DNA from: Falciphora oryzae
Taxonomy: Eukaryota; Ascomycota; Sordariomycetes; Magnaporthales; Magnaporthaceae
Length of the DNA stretch: 64,000 nucleotides
Direction of reading: 5' to 3'
Assembly: GCA_000733355.1 (NCBI GenBank)
Contig: JNVV01000075.1
Coordinates: 1-64,000, forward strand
Numbering within the stretch: the first letter of the stretch is position 1; every line of letters starts with the position of its first letter. Positions 10,994-22,191 of the stretch are shown here, piece after piece. The notes below the pieces were generated by a model. That model worked only from the letters and a program-made list of their open reading frames with translations. It had not been told where the DNA came from and did no database searches. A program made the position numbers and the translations under genes.

Positions 10994-11737
10994 CTAACCG
11001 ATACGTTCGGTAATCCGAAAAGGGCCGATCCATTTAGGTACTAACTTTTTATTTTTCAACCGCAGATTTTTCGTGGATAACTTTACCAAATCTCCAACTG
11101 CGAACTGCATAAGGGTGTGGTTCCTGTTGTAATACTTAGCTAACCGCTCCTGTGCTTGCAGTAACGTTTCCTTTAGCTCCTTACGCAGTGCGTGGAGTCG
11201 TTCGATGCGGTTTTTCGCTGCGGGTACCCTCCCCTTAGGGATATCGTCCGCGATATCAATCCGCATCTCGCAATCCGATCCGTATAGGAAGTAAAAAGGC
11301 GAGTGCCTTGTGGTAAAATTCCGGCTATTGTTATAAGCGTACGCTGCCAACGGTAACAGTGATGCCCAGGAATTTTCCGAACCGGCGCAGTAACTGCGAA
11401 GGTAGTCCTCGATTATACGATTTAAAACTTCCGTTTGCCCGTTCGTTTGAGGATGGTAGGCGGTCGACATGCGTTTTTTAATAATTTGGTGCTTGCATAC
11501 CTCCTTCCAAAAGGCACTGGTAATACGGCTATCCCGGTCGCTAACGATGCTCCTGGGAGTGCCGAACACGCATTCGATACGCTCGAAAAACAGCTTTGCG
11601 AATTGCCCAGCGCTTGTGTCAGTTCGTATGGGTATAAGGACCACGTATTTGGTTAACCGGCACACGACGACGAGAATCGCGTTAAAGACCTGACCGCTCG
11701 CCGTCCTGCTTTTAGGTAGGCCGGTTACCCAATCCAA
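10994..11737 (-). CDS. Integrase fragment of the chromovirus (open frame)
   Basis: This is the longest undamaged stretch of the element, 247 codons. It holds the DDE catalytic core (Asp in MDWVTGLP, Asp in IVSDRDSR, Glu in QTEVLNR) and the following GPY-type fold (KLVPKWIGPFRI). In the intact element it would be the C-terminal third of a gag-pol polyprotein that inserts cDNA into the genome. The first Met is internal to the polyprotein, so this is not a gene on its own. The shortage of stops compared with neighbouring Gypsy-2 suggests this insertion is younger or less affected by RIP. Confidence 0.8.
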   Translation of the reverse strand: MDWVTGLPKSRTASGQVFNAILVVVCRLTKYVVLIPIRTDTSAGQFAKLFFERIECVFGTPRSIVSDRDSRITSAFWKEVCKHQIIKKRMSTAYHPQTNGQTEVLNRIIEDYLRSYCAGSENSWASLLPLAAYAYNNSRNFTTRHSPFYFLYGSDCEMRIDIADDIPKGRVPAAKNRIERLHALRKELKETLLQAQERLAKYYNRNHTLMQFAVGDLVKLSTKNLRLKNKKLVPKWIGPFRITERIG

Positions 11738-12557
11738 AGAAATCTTTTTTATAGGCTGCCCGTTTTTTAGCGGCGGCAGGGGTTTAAGTTTGCCGTAAGG
11801 CTTATGGCGATAAATCGCTTTCTTTCGGCACTGAAGGCACGATGTTACGTATGCAATAACATCCCTTTTAACCCTATCCCACTAAAAGAAGCGCTGGATT
11901 AGATTTAGGGTTTTGGCCACGCCCCAATAACCAGTTCCCGGGAAATCGTAAAACTGTTTTAGGATTTCGGTCCTTAAGGCCTCGTTTGCAAAGACGTAAA
12001 CCTAGCTTCCCCGGAAAATTAACTCGTTACCGTTAGCTAGGTGGAAGTACGATGCTCCTCGCTACCGAAGCGTCGTTTTAATATCTCGGTGCGGTACGGT
12101 ATATTTTACGTCAAGTACTAGCAAGCGGGGCTTTTTGATTTCTGTCAGCCTTTTGAGCAAATTTATGTTCGCCGGATCCCGCTTTTGTACGTCCCTAATC
12201 CATTTTTTTAGCGGCGTTAGGATCTTTTTAAGGGAGTCCGCTCGTACGCTGCTCTTAAACCAATTTAAGGCGGTACGTGCCTTTTAGCAAGTGACAAATT
12301 GCACCTGCAGGGTATGGATAACCCTTAAGGCGTTTGGATCGTCGGCCAACGTAAATTGTGCCAAACGCACGCTATCCCGCTCGCTTCGCCGGTCAAAAAC
12401 CAAGTTTCCGGGGGATCGCTTGTTGGGTGCGCTTTTTGCGCTCACTGGCTAGGGAGGCTTATTGGGCGTCACTCCTTCGGTAGTGTCCTTTGCTGCGTGC
12501 GGCTTATAATCCAATACGTTTTGTTTCCGACTTATCTTATTAAATAACGTCGGCAAA

Positions 12558-12852
12558 TGTAACAAGGGGTCAAAGACGGCTTGGAGAAAGAATCTCTAGA
12601 TTGCAGATAATCTTTCTATGGGCTCAAAAGATGCTTGAGGAGGAAGGAATCTTTCGTGAAGGACATAGGAGATGGCAGGGTTTATATAAACCCTTTGTGA
12701 TCCGTGCGAAGTATCGAGTACATGATTCACACTGCCTTCCGACCTTCACCGCTTGGCCTTAGGGCCGTTAACCGCCTATGCGGGTCTTTGACCCTCCGTG
12801 AGGCCGACTCGTGATGCCGACTAGTTAGGTCCACGGGTTCTTCCGTGTGACA
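12558..12852 (-). repeat. Solo L1 LTR, TSD GCAAA
   Basis: A 295-bp reverse copy of 1844-2138 (TGTAACAAGG... on the plus strand, ending GTGTGACA). It is flanked by GCAAA at 12553-12557 and 12853-12857. It sits in the RNase H part of the chromovirus and so is younger than it. Confidence 0.9.
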
Positions 12853-15800
12853 GCAAAAGCTTTTCGATAAAAGTCTCCTATCCTTCCTCCCGACCGTCCA
12901 TATAGTCCGGTCGGCGAGACGGAGCATCGGCCGGGTTTAAGGACCCTGGCCGGTATTTAATCTCGAAATCGTACGGGGCCAATTGTAATAGCCATCGGGC
13001 TTGCCGTCCGTTTAAGCGCTTCTATTTCATAAAAGCCTTTAGGTTTTTATAATCCGAAAACACCTCCGTAGCTTGCGCCCCTTCGAGGTAATGTCGCTAA
13101 TGGCGAAAACTTCCCACTATTGCGAAAAGTTCCTTATCGTACGTAAGGTACCGGATTTCGGCTCCTTTAAACTTTTGGGACCAGTAAATTATAGGGTGTT
13201 ACTGGCCGTCGTGCTTTTATAACAAAATGCTTGCTATGGCAAAATCGGAAGCATCCGTTTCCATCCGTAAAGGTAGAAGCGGGTCGTAGTGCCGTAGCAC
13301 TAGTGCAGTAGTGAAGGCGTTAATTAGGTCCTCGAACGCCTGCTGCTGGGGTTCCTGCTAATGGTGGCCTATCTGGCCTGGCTTGCGTCCGTTTTTCATC
13401 CCGTGCAAAAAGTCGTGCAAAGGTTTCGCTATGCGGGAAAAGCCGTGGATAAACCGTCGGTAAAAGTTGCAAAACCCGACGAAAATTTAGATATCCCTAT
13501 ACGTGCGAGGTGGGTGGTCGATCCATTCGCGGACGACCTGGACTCGCGCGGGATCCATTTTAAGCCTTTCAGTATTCACGATAAAACTTAGGAACTCAAA
13601 TTCTTGTTGGAAAAAGGTGCATTTTTTCGGGTTGGTATAAAGCTCGAACGCACGAAATCGATCCAGAACCAACTTTAGGTGGTGCTGGTGTTCCTCCTCG
13701 CTATTGGAGTAAATAAGGATATCGTTTAAGTAAACGATAACGAAATCGTCTACTAGGCCTCGTAGGGCCCGGTTAATGTAGGTTTAAAACGATGCTAAGG
13801 CATTGGTAAGCCAAAAGGTAGCACAAAGTACTTGTAATGCCCGTACTTGGTGCGGAACGCGGTTTTCCACTTATTACCCTTTTTAATGCGAAATCGATAA
13901 TAGGCATTAACGAGGTCGATTTTAGAAAAGCATTTGGTACCGTTTAACCGGTCGAGCATTTCCCTAATAAACGGAAGTAGTGCTCTATTCTTAATGGTAA
14001 TGTCGTTTAGCCTTCGGTAATCGACGCATAAGCGTAGCGTGCCGTCCTTTTTTAGAACGAAAATGACAAGGGCTCCTGCCGGTAACTGTAATTCCCAAAT
14101 AATGCCTTATGCGAGGGCATCGGCGAGATATTTTCGAAAGGCTGCGGATTCGGCTGGGGATAAGTGATAAATCTGCTTCCACGGGGGCTTTTTGCCCGGG
14201 ATTAAATCGATGGCATGGTCGCCATAGCCATGCTTCGGAAGCATTTTTCCTTTGCGGACGTCGAATACGTCGGAGTGGCTCGTCCGGAGGCTTACAGGGA
14301 CGTTTCCTAAATCCGGCGGTTCGTCCGGAGGGTCCTCGAACGGGTCGTCCTTTTTCGTGCTAATGGAAGGGTTAAAGCGGATGGAGTAAATAAGCATACG
14401 ATTTTTAATTTGGAGGCTTTTTCGGAAGTGATGCGCGGATAGTTAATAAATGCGCGGGCGTTGGTTAAAACGCCAGGTGCCTTCGGCCAGGTAAAAGTTT
14501 ATAGCCAATTCCTTTATTAATAGCATGCCCATAAGGATAAGGGCGTTTGCCAGGCTTCGTTCGATAGCTAGGAACGGCCGGATAACCTTTACCGCAATGC
14601 CGTACTGGTTATAAAAGCTTAATCGTAAGTGATAAACACCGTAGGTTTTTACGCCTTAATTGCTTGCGGCGGCTAGGGTAAGGGACTGGTGGTCGTGTTT
14701 GGGACGGTTGCACGGCTGGTATCCCAGGGATTTGCAAAAGGTGATGGAAACTGTATTCATTTCGGCGTGCGTGTTTAAACCGACCTTAACCTCGACCTTT
14801 GGACCGCCGTTGGAAGCGCTAACGATCCCCTTAGTAACGAGCGCAGGGGTTGTGCGAATCTGGTCGTTACGGAACGCCGGTGCGGGGATAACCGGGTTCC
14901 CCTTTAGTTTTTTTTAGCGCTTATCGCTCGGCTTCTTTCCGTCCTCCTCCTTCTTGCGCTTTAGGGAGTTGATTTTGGCCTTTCCGTCCGTAAGGGGCTC
15001 GCTATTTTTAAGAGGCTTGGTAGCGGAAAAGGGGCTTTTGCAATCCTTCGCTATATGGTTGGGCTTGCCGCACTTTATGCATGCGTTTTCATCCTAGCGC
15101 CGTTAGCGTTCGGTGGGTGAAAGCGTCGTGCGTCCGTTGCTTTTGGGGCGTTGGTTGCGCCCTTCCTGTCTGCCTCGGGGCTTGTGTTTCCCGTCCTTGT
15201 TCGACTCCTTTTGGTCCTTTTTATAGGAGGGCCTTTGGAAGTCCTTCTTTTCCTCGTACGGGGCGCGGGCGCCCGTACCTAAGGTATCCCAAATAACTTA
15301 GGCTGTAGCGACGAGGTCCTCCAAAGTCTTTGCCTTGTAGTGCATCCCACGGGTGACTTGGACCTTTAAAGCAGGGACTAAACGAACTACGTAGCCGTTA
15401 ATATCCGCTGCCTGCCTTACGTCGCCGCATATGCGTCGGTATCGCGTTGCGAAAACGCTAGGGTCCTCGTTGTTTTTTTGCATAAGTTGTTGCAAATCGT
15501 TAATTGCCCTAAAAAGTGAGGAGTCTTTTCGCAATGTGGTGTTACGGAGCTACCGTATGAATTTGCGCCAATATAAGCCCAAAATGGGGTTGGCTTTGCG
15601 CGAGCCGTTGTAGGCGGAGTTGAGGTCGCTATCGAAGGTTCCGACGGCGGCTGCAATGCGTGATCTGGCCGTGGTGAAGCCGTTAAGGTTGGCTTCGAAC
15701 AATAGGTCAAGTTTGCTTTCCTAATGGTCGAAGTCCTGTACTAAGTTTAAAAGCTTCAATTTGGGCATTTTCCATAGGATTTTGTGGCTGCCTCTATTTT

Positions 15801-16458
15801 TATCGTACGAAAGAAAGGTGTCGTCTTCCTCGTCGGTTTCCTTTACTAGTAAGTGGTGTAATGGTGCCCCAGATGTCGATTGGCTGCCGGGCCTGCCTAA
15901 CGGGCGGTTAACCTCTTGGCCATGCTGCTAAGGGGTCGAAACTCGAGTACGCTGCTAGGGCTAAGGGTGATCCGGATCGTCCGAATCGCTTGGTAGGGAC
16001 GTAATCGCGCGAGATATAGTAGGCAAGCTGTAAGCGGGTGTAGGAAGCAACGTTGTAAATGCTGAATTCGGGGTAACCGCGAGGGTTATCGGGAGTAGGT
16101 TGCTCGCGTCCTGGGGGCAGGGTGGACGTTCTTGTCCCTGGACCCTCGTTCTGGCCTGGATCCTCGTTTTGGCCTAAATCCTCGTTCTGGCCTGGGTCGT
16201 CGACCTCAACGAACTTTTTAGGGTCGAACATCGTGGCTGATAAGTGCTGAAGGTTTGAGCAGGAGAAGCAATCGAGTTGTAACAGACTGTGGCCTCCTAG
16301 GGGGAGGGTTACGCCTGTAGGGAAAGGGGATTTCAAAGGTTTAGCGGTTTATTAGTGCGAGGCTCGACAAGTGTATAATGATGAGAAATAGAAAAACGAT
16401 TGCTTGCCTTCCAAACCCCCTTTATAGGAGGTCTTTCGGGCCCTTTTTATACACAGTC

Positions 16459-16753
16459 TGTCACACGGAAGAACCCGTGGACCTAACTAGTCGGCATCAC
16501 GAGTCGGCCTTACGGAGGTTCGGAGACCCGCATAGGCGGTCAACGGCCCCAAGGCCAAGCGGTGAAGGTTGGAAGGCAGTGTGAATCATGTACTCGATAC
16601 TTCGCACGGATCACAAAGGGTCTATATAAACCCTGCCATCTCCTATGTCTTCCACGAGAGATTCCTTCTTCCTCAAGCATCTCTTGAGCCCATAGAAAGA
16701 TTATCTGCAATCTAGAGATTCTTTCTCCAAGCCGTCTTTGACCCCTTGTTACA
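16459..16753 (+). repeat. Solo L1 LTR, TSD CAGTC
   Basis: A 295-bp copy, TGTCACACGG to CCTTGTTACA, flanked by CAGTC at 16454-16458 and 16754-16758. It is nested in the 5' LTR of the chromovirus. The internal element was presumably lost by LTR-LTR recombination. Confidence 0.92.
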
Positions 16754-16898
16754 CAGTCCTTCGGCTGCCGTCGGCCTGCCGTCGGCATGCCTTTTTCCCC
16801 GCGGCGCCCGTACGGGTTTGGATATGCTCCGTCTCGAATTAACGCTTCGGGGTTTAGATGTGTCATGTAGGGATCCCTCTGTACTAGCGTGTCACAAC

Positions 16899-17269
16899 NN
16901 NNNNNNNNNNNNNNNNNNNNNNNNNNNNNNNNNNNNNNNNNNNNNNNNNNNNNNNNNNNNNNNNNNNNNNNNNNNNNNNNNNNNNNNNNNNNNNNNNNNN
17001 NNNNNNNNNNNNNNNNNNNNNNNNNNNNNNNNNNNNNNNNNNNNNNNNNNNNNNNNNNNNNNNNNNNNNNNNNNNNNNNNNNNNNNNNNNNNNNNNNNNN
17101 NNNNNNNNNNNNNNNNNNNNNNNNNNNNNNNNNNNNNNNNNNNNNNNNNNNNNNNNNNNNNNNNNNNNNNNNNNNNNNNNNNNNNNNNNNNNNNNNNNNN
17201 NNNNNNNNNNNNNNNNNNNNNNNNNNNNNNNNNNNNNNNNNNNNNNNNNNNNNNNNNNNNNNNNNNNNN
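16899..17269. other. Assembly gap (371 N) inside the chromovirus 5' LTR
   Basis: Alignment of both sides to the LTR at 4417-4919 shows that only about 77 bp should be missing. The surplus of about 294 bp is close to the size of one L1 LTR, but gap lengths can be arbitrary. Confidence 0.95.
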
Positions 17270-19424
17270 CGTTGGGTTGGCGGGTGCTACTCGCCAAAGC
17301 CGTTGGCGGGCGAGGGCGTGAGCGTGGCTGGCTGATATCGCGCCCGCGGGCGCGTTGGGTCGGCGGGTGTTACAATCGGTAATAAAAGTTAACCCTTTTT
17401 CCTTTTTAAAGCGCAGCTTTAACGCAACGGTTTTGGAATCGATTTTAAAGCACTTTATAACATTGGAACTACAGCCTATCTCCTTATTAGCTATAAAGCA
17501 GCCGCTTTTGCTAAAAAGCATTTTGGAGCTGAAGTTAAACGGTTGTTTCGACCTATCGCTTTTTTCGATTTCCGTAATTTCCTAATAACAAATGTAACCC
17601 ACATTTTTATCGCCATTTTCGAAATAAACGGCCGCCGTTTTGTCGATTAAAAGTTTTGGATCGCAAATATTGGTTACGATATTTTTATAGGATTGTTTTG
17701 GTTGGTAAAAAGAAACCTTTTCCTCCGTCTATCAAAGCGGGAGATTATTTGGCCCGATACTTTGTTTAATAATACTAAGTTTTCCCCAGCCATTACCATT
17801 TCCCCGTTTAACGGTCGCTTTAACGCCGTAGCCCAACGTAATGCCTAACGGCGAAATCGCCTAATGGACTAGCAAGTTAAAAAGGAACGTTAGTCGCATT
17901 AAATTTAGGCTATCCTTACTAACCCGGAACGGTAACGGCAACCTCGATCGCACCCCAAGTTTGTAACCTTTTCCCTCCCCCCGCTGACGGAGATTTAAAC
18001 TTTTTAAACCCAGATTAAAAACGACCCCCGCTAAAAGAAATGGAAGTTTTTGCCCTTTTTTAACGCCCCAGTTCCTTTCGAAAGCCCCGAATTTATTATT
18101 AGGATTTAGGCAATTTCGGTTAAGCCCTAGCGAACTTTTTTTAGCTAGCCGATTCCTTTTTCCGTTAACGAGGACTTTAAGCATATTAAGCTCGTCCGAA
18201 GCCTAATTCCCCCGGAAATTGCTTATTTGGAAAGGTTTTTTTCCAAAAAAGCTTCCACCAAGCTCCTACCGAATCGATTTAGGTACGACGTGGTTTTCGA
18301 ATTGGAAAAGCTTTTGGAAGGATCGCCGCTTACTTACCGGACACTTTTTTCGATGCTCCCATTCGAAAAACAAACCACTAACGAATTTTTCGCTTTCGGT
18401 TTTATTAAGCTTTATATGGCCGATAAACCTGCTCCAAACCTTTTCGTCCTGAAATTACATTTAAACGAACGGCGCTTTTGTTAAAACTATCGCTAAGTGA
18501 ACAAATTTTTTAAATCCCGCTTCGTTTTAGCACCTAACGTTAACGGTACGATTACCAAATGTAGTAAAGCCAAAAAACTGTCCAAGGTCGATATTATCCG
18601 CGCGTTTAACCGATTGTTAATATTGGTAAAGTTACGGTATTTAACGGCTTTCCGGATACGCTAAGGGACATTTTAGTGGAAAATCCTCCCTTTCGGATTT
18701 AAAGTTAGCCCAATTTGGTGGTAAGCGTTTATTAACGCCCAATTAAACGAGCTCCTAAACGTTTTCGCGAGCGCGTACGCTAACGACGTTTTAATTTATT
18801 CGAAAAAGTCTAACAAGGCTACGCATTGGGCTTATATCGAAAAGGTTATTTACCGGTTAAACCAAACCCACTTTTAAAAAGATATTAAAAAAAGCCGGTT
18901 TAATACTACGACATTGGAATACCTGGGCCTAATTATCGAAATCGGCTAAGGCGTTTGGATAAACCCCACTAAAATAACCGCTATTACCAACTGGAAGTTT
19001 GAGGACCTTACTAATAAGTTTGCGGTTAAATCCTTTTTTGGATTGTGCAACTACGTGCGAGTGTTTTGTTATTACGCAAGCGACGGTGCCGAACCCTTAA
19101 CACGTTTCCTTAAAAAAAACGCCACTTTCGAAATGGGGCCTAAATAAAAGGACGCTTTTGAGAAAATAAAGAAGCTGGCTACCGAAGCCCCGGTCCTAGC
19201 GTTTTTTACCCCGGGACGCCCGACCCGAGTCGAAGCCGACGCGTTACGCAACGCTATAGGAGGAGTTGTTTGGCAACAACAAAAAGACGGGATCTGGAAA
19301 CCAGTGGGTTACTTTAGCAAAACCATGTCTCCAGCTAAACGAGCGTACCCGATCCAAGATCGAAAACTCCTTGCTGTTATTTAAACGCTCGAGCACTTTA
19401 AAACTGAATTGTGGGGATCGAAAA

Positions 19425-22191
19425 GAAGCTCTTCCGGGCCACCTACCCTTTTTGCTCGTTCACCCACCTAACCCACGTTTTTAGCCCGTGTAACGCCTGT
19501 GCGTTCCGGTTTCGCTGCCCACCTAATTTAGCCTGCAAAAGCAACTTTTGACCATTTTTAATCCATTTAATCACAAAAATAACAACGTGCACGCCGGCAC
19601 CATGAACGAAAACGAGGTTATCGTCATTTCTAGTGACGATTCCGACGAGGCTCCCGACGAGGCTCCCGACGAGGCGGTCCCAGCCGCGGCCGGTCCCACG
19701 CACTGGAACGGCCTCCCCTGGCGCGCCGAGCCTACCGACGCCCTTTCAACTCTCTACCCTAACTACGAAGCGCTAGCTAACGTTCTTGACGCCTTTTGCA
19801 TCTCGCAAGGTATTAAGATCTCTACCGTACGATTATGGTCGGACTCCCAAGGCCTTAAAAAGCTCCGATCCGGGTGCCTTTTCCAGCAGCGGCCTACCGG
19901 TTCCCGGGCCCTTCGACTTTGCACACAAACCTCCCAAGTTACCAATTGCAAATACGGCTTTATTTTATAGCGCCTCGAGGCCAACGGAGGGCTTTGGAGC
20001 GTTAGGATGCTCGAGTTTACCCACGAGGGCCACGGCCCCCTCTTTACAGAAGCCATAACGCCTTCCGTTCGAGAGCGGGCGAGCCAATTCCGCGAGGGGC
20101 ACTGGGATTATCTCAAGCCGTTGTTTGAAGACGCTGTTATCCGTACCCGATCGATTTTCGACCTTGCCCGCCGCCGCTTTCCCAAACTCGATTGGGACCT
20201 CCCTTCGCTATATAGATACAGGGCGGCTTACCGGAAAGGCATTGTTGACGGCTACCGGCCTGCCGCGACTTTTGTGCGTGCTTTGGAGGATCCGGAAGTG
20301 GTATTTAAAGCCTTTAACCCGCTTGATTTCCTTTAGCGGGATCCAGAAAAAACCACCACTTTTGCCGGCGCCGCTTGGGTTTACGAGAATACCTTTCCTT
20401 TTCTTCGAGCCAACCCGTACTGCTTTTAAATCGACGTTACCTATAAGACGAACCGTAACAATTTGTATCTTTTGACGGTGGTGATTACTACCAACGAGCG
20501 CACAACGGTGCCGGTTTTTTGGGCCTTAATTAATAACGAGACCGAAGAGACGTTTGTTTGGGTGTTTGGTAGCTTCCGCGGTTTCCTTATAATAAAAGGG
20601 ATCCCCCCGCCAAAAGTCGCCCTTACCGACCAAGACGGCCGCATGCGGGCCGCTTTTGAGGCGGCGTTTCCTTTCGCAAAAATGCAGTTGTGCGTGTATT
20701 ATATAAACGCCGACGTCGTGCTTTAAATAAAAAAGAAATGGTGTAGATCGGCCGCTGTAAAGGCCCTGGAGAGGTCGCCGGATCCAGATTCCCAGAGCGA
20801 GGAGGGCGGCGAGGCTGACGAGGCTAACGAGGCTGACGATTTGCAAGCCCTTAACAACAGCCACCGGCATATCCGATTTGCCTAAGGGTTGGATGCCTAC
20901 CAATACGTCCTTCGCGACGTTCCGCACAACCGGACCGGCTTTTTTACTCTGTGGAAGCACGTCGTTTATGTTAGGGACCGTCGGGCGTATGAAAAGGCTA
21001 TGGATAGGCTTGTGGAGGAGTTCCTCGAGCAGACGAAATTGATTAACTACCTGCAATAACGCGTTTGGCCTTCCCGACGGCAGTGGGCCTGTTGTTATAC
21101 GAAATATAACCTTAACAGGGGGGCAATTAGCACCGCCGGGGTCGAAAGTAGCAACGGGTCCCTTAAAACCTACGAGCTATCCTCTCGCTTAACGTTGGCC
21201 CAATTTAAGCAGGCTACTCGCACGCAAACGAGGCATAGAATCACGGCTTTTACAAAGCGCCAACAGAGGTTTTTAGATCGCGTTAGGTGGGATTATGCCG
21301 GCCGTTCGTGGGCAGGGGATCTCCTTTTGCGAGCTTCGTTGTGGTGCTTTACCCTCTTCGAACAAATTAACCGCTTCGCCCTTTTAACGATCCCTTCCTG
21401 CTTGCACCCGCACGGCCTAAATATCGGCCCTTGCACTGGCTTTACGCGTGCACAATACGGCCTGCCCTGTCCCCATGAGCTTATTGCCCTCCACGAGGCT
21501 CAACGCCGTGATCCGAAGGTCTTTGGCCTACAGATTAGCGCTGTAAATGACTTTTGGCTGCACCCTGGCAGTCGCTTTGCAACGGATCTCCTATTACGAG
21601 TTATAGAGCCGGTTGGAATTAAAAAAGGCCGGCCTTTAGGCGCCGGCCCCTTTGGTAACGAGGCGCCGGCGGCACGGCCTCGAAGGCGGGCCCGCACGGG
21701 TATCCCGGCCGGTGCCAGGCGGGATTACTCCCAAAACGAATTGGGCGCTTCCCTGCAGGCACGGGACGAATCTGACGCCGGCGAGGGTCCTGTAGTTACC
21801 CTCGGCACCTCCCTACCTTTAACGCCGGCTTTAACGCCGGCTCGAGAGGTAGCCTCGTCTTTAGCCTCGTTTTTGGAGGAGTTTGTCGATCCTTTTGCGA
21901 GTTTCTAAACCCCTTTGTAGCCCTAGATAGACGGCCTTAACGCCGTGCCCCTGCACTTTTCCTATGTAATTTGGCGGTCCAACACTGCGTTTTTTACTTT
22001 TGTTTATATATTGCACGTGGCGATAGCTTTTTTTTACTTTATTTACTTCCCTTTTGTTGTAACGTGCCCCCCTCCCTGCATTAAAGCCCGTGTTCGTTTG
22101 GGTGCGTGCGCTACTAAAAGGTCCATGCGGCCCGATATCGGTGCGGGGGTGGGTGAACGAGCAAAAAGGGTGGGTGGCCCGGAAAAGCCTT
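19425..22191 (+). mobile_element. MULE-1, Mutator-like transposon with 8-bp TSD
   Basis: The element is 2767 bp and flanked by ATCGAAAA at 19417-19424 and 22192-22199. Its ends are inverted repeats of about 45 bp sharing TTCCGGGCCACC and CCCTTTTTGCTCGTTCACCC. Leaving out the element and one duplication restores the RNase H frame of Gypsy-2 exactly, which fixes the boundaries. It carries a degenerate transposase gene and a GC-rich interior unlike its AT-rich host. It belongs to the same broad group as MULE-2 at 35508-38340. Confidence 0.9.
19602..21908 (+). pseudogene. MULE-1 transposase, broken
   Basis: The likely start is MNENEVIVISSDDSDEAPDEA, an acidic N-terminus with a PDEA repeat. The MULE catalytic domain follows: IDVTYKTN with the first Asp at about 20435, ALTDQDGRMRAAFEAAFP with the second Asp at about 20630, and GVESSNGSLKTY with the Glu at about 21145. 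A C-terminal zinc-binding stretch (FTRAQYGLPCPHEL) resembles the SWIM-like region of such enzymes. At least five stops interrupt the frame, several where Trp or Gln is expected. The last part, from 21195, is open for 237 codons. It cannot be active as it stands. Confidence 0.8.

Larger units (their letters stand above)
10929..16277 (-). mobile_element. Chromovirus gag-pol (Ty3/gypsy), minus strand
   Basis: The order on the minus strand is that of a chromovirus. Gag probably starts at 16231 (MFDPKKFVEVDD, then GQNED repeats), with the capsid at about 15534-15298 and a CCHC knuckle (CIKCGKPNHIAKDC) near 15080-15040. Protease lies at about 14.9-14.4 kb. Reverse transcriptase is at about 14.3-13.4 kb ([10 protein letters not shown], then YLNDILIY, where YLDD is expected). 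RNase H is at about 13.3-12.9 kb. An H2C2 zinc site precedes the integrase, which is open from 11737 to 10994 with the three acidic positions in DWVTGLP, SDRDSR and NGQTEVLN. The frame breaks off at the L2 LTR, and the chromodomain and 3' LTR are at 3937-4919. A solo L1 LTR interrupts the RNase H region. Confidence 0.85.
16278..17374 (-). repeat. 5' LTR of the chromovirus, interrupted
   Basis: This is the reverse copy of the 503-bp L3 LTR at 4417-4919. It is lengthened by a nested solo L1 LTR with its duplication (300 bp) and by a 371-bp run of N that stands where the partner LTR has only about 77 bp. The outer flank is ATCGG at 17375-17379, the complement of the CCGAT that follows the partner LTR. 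Confidence 0.9.
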
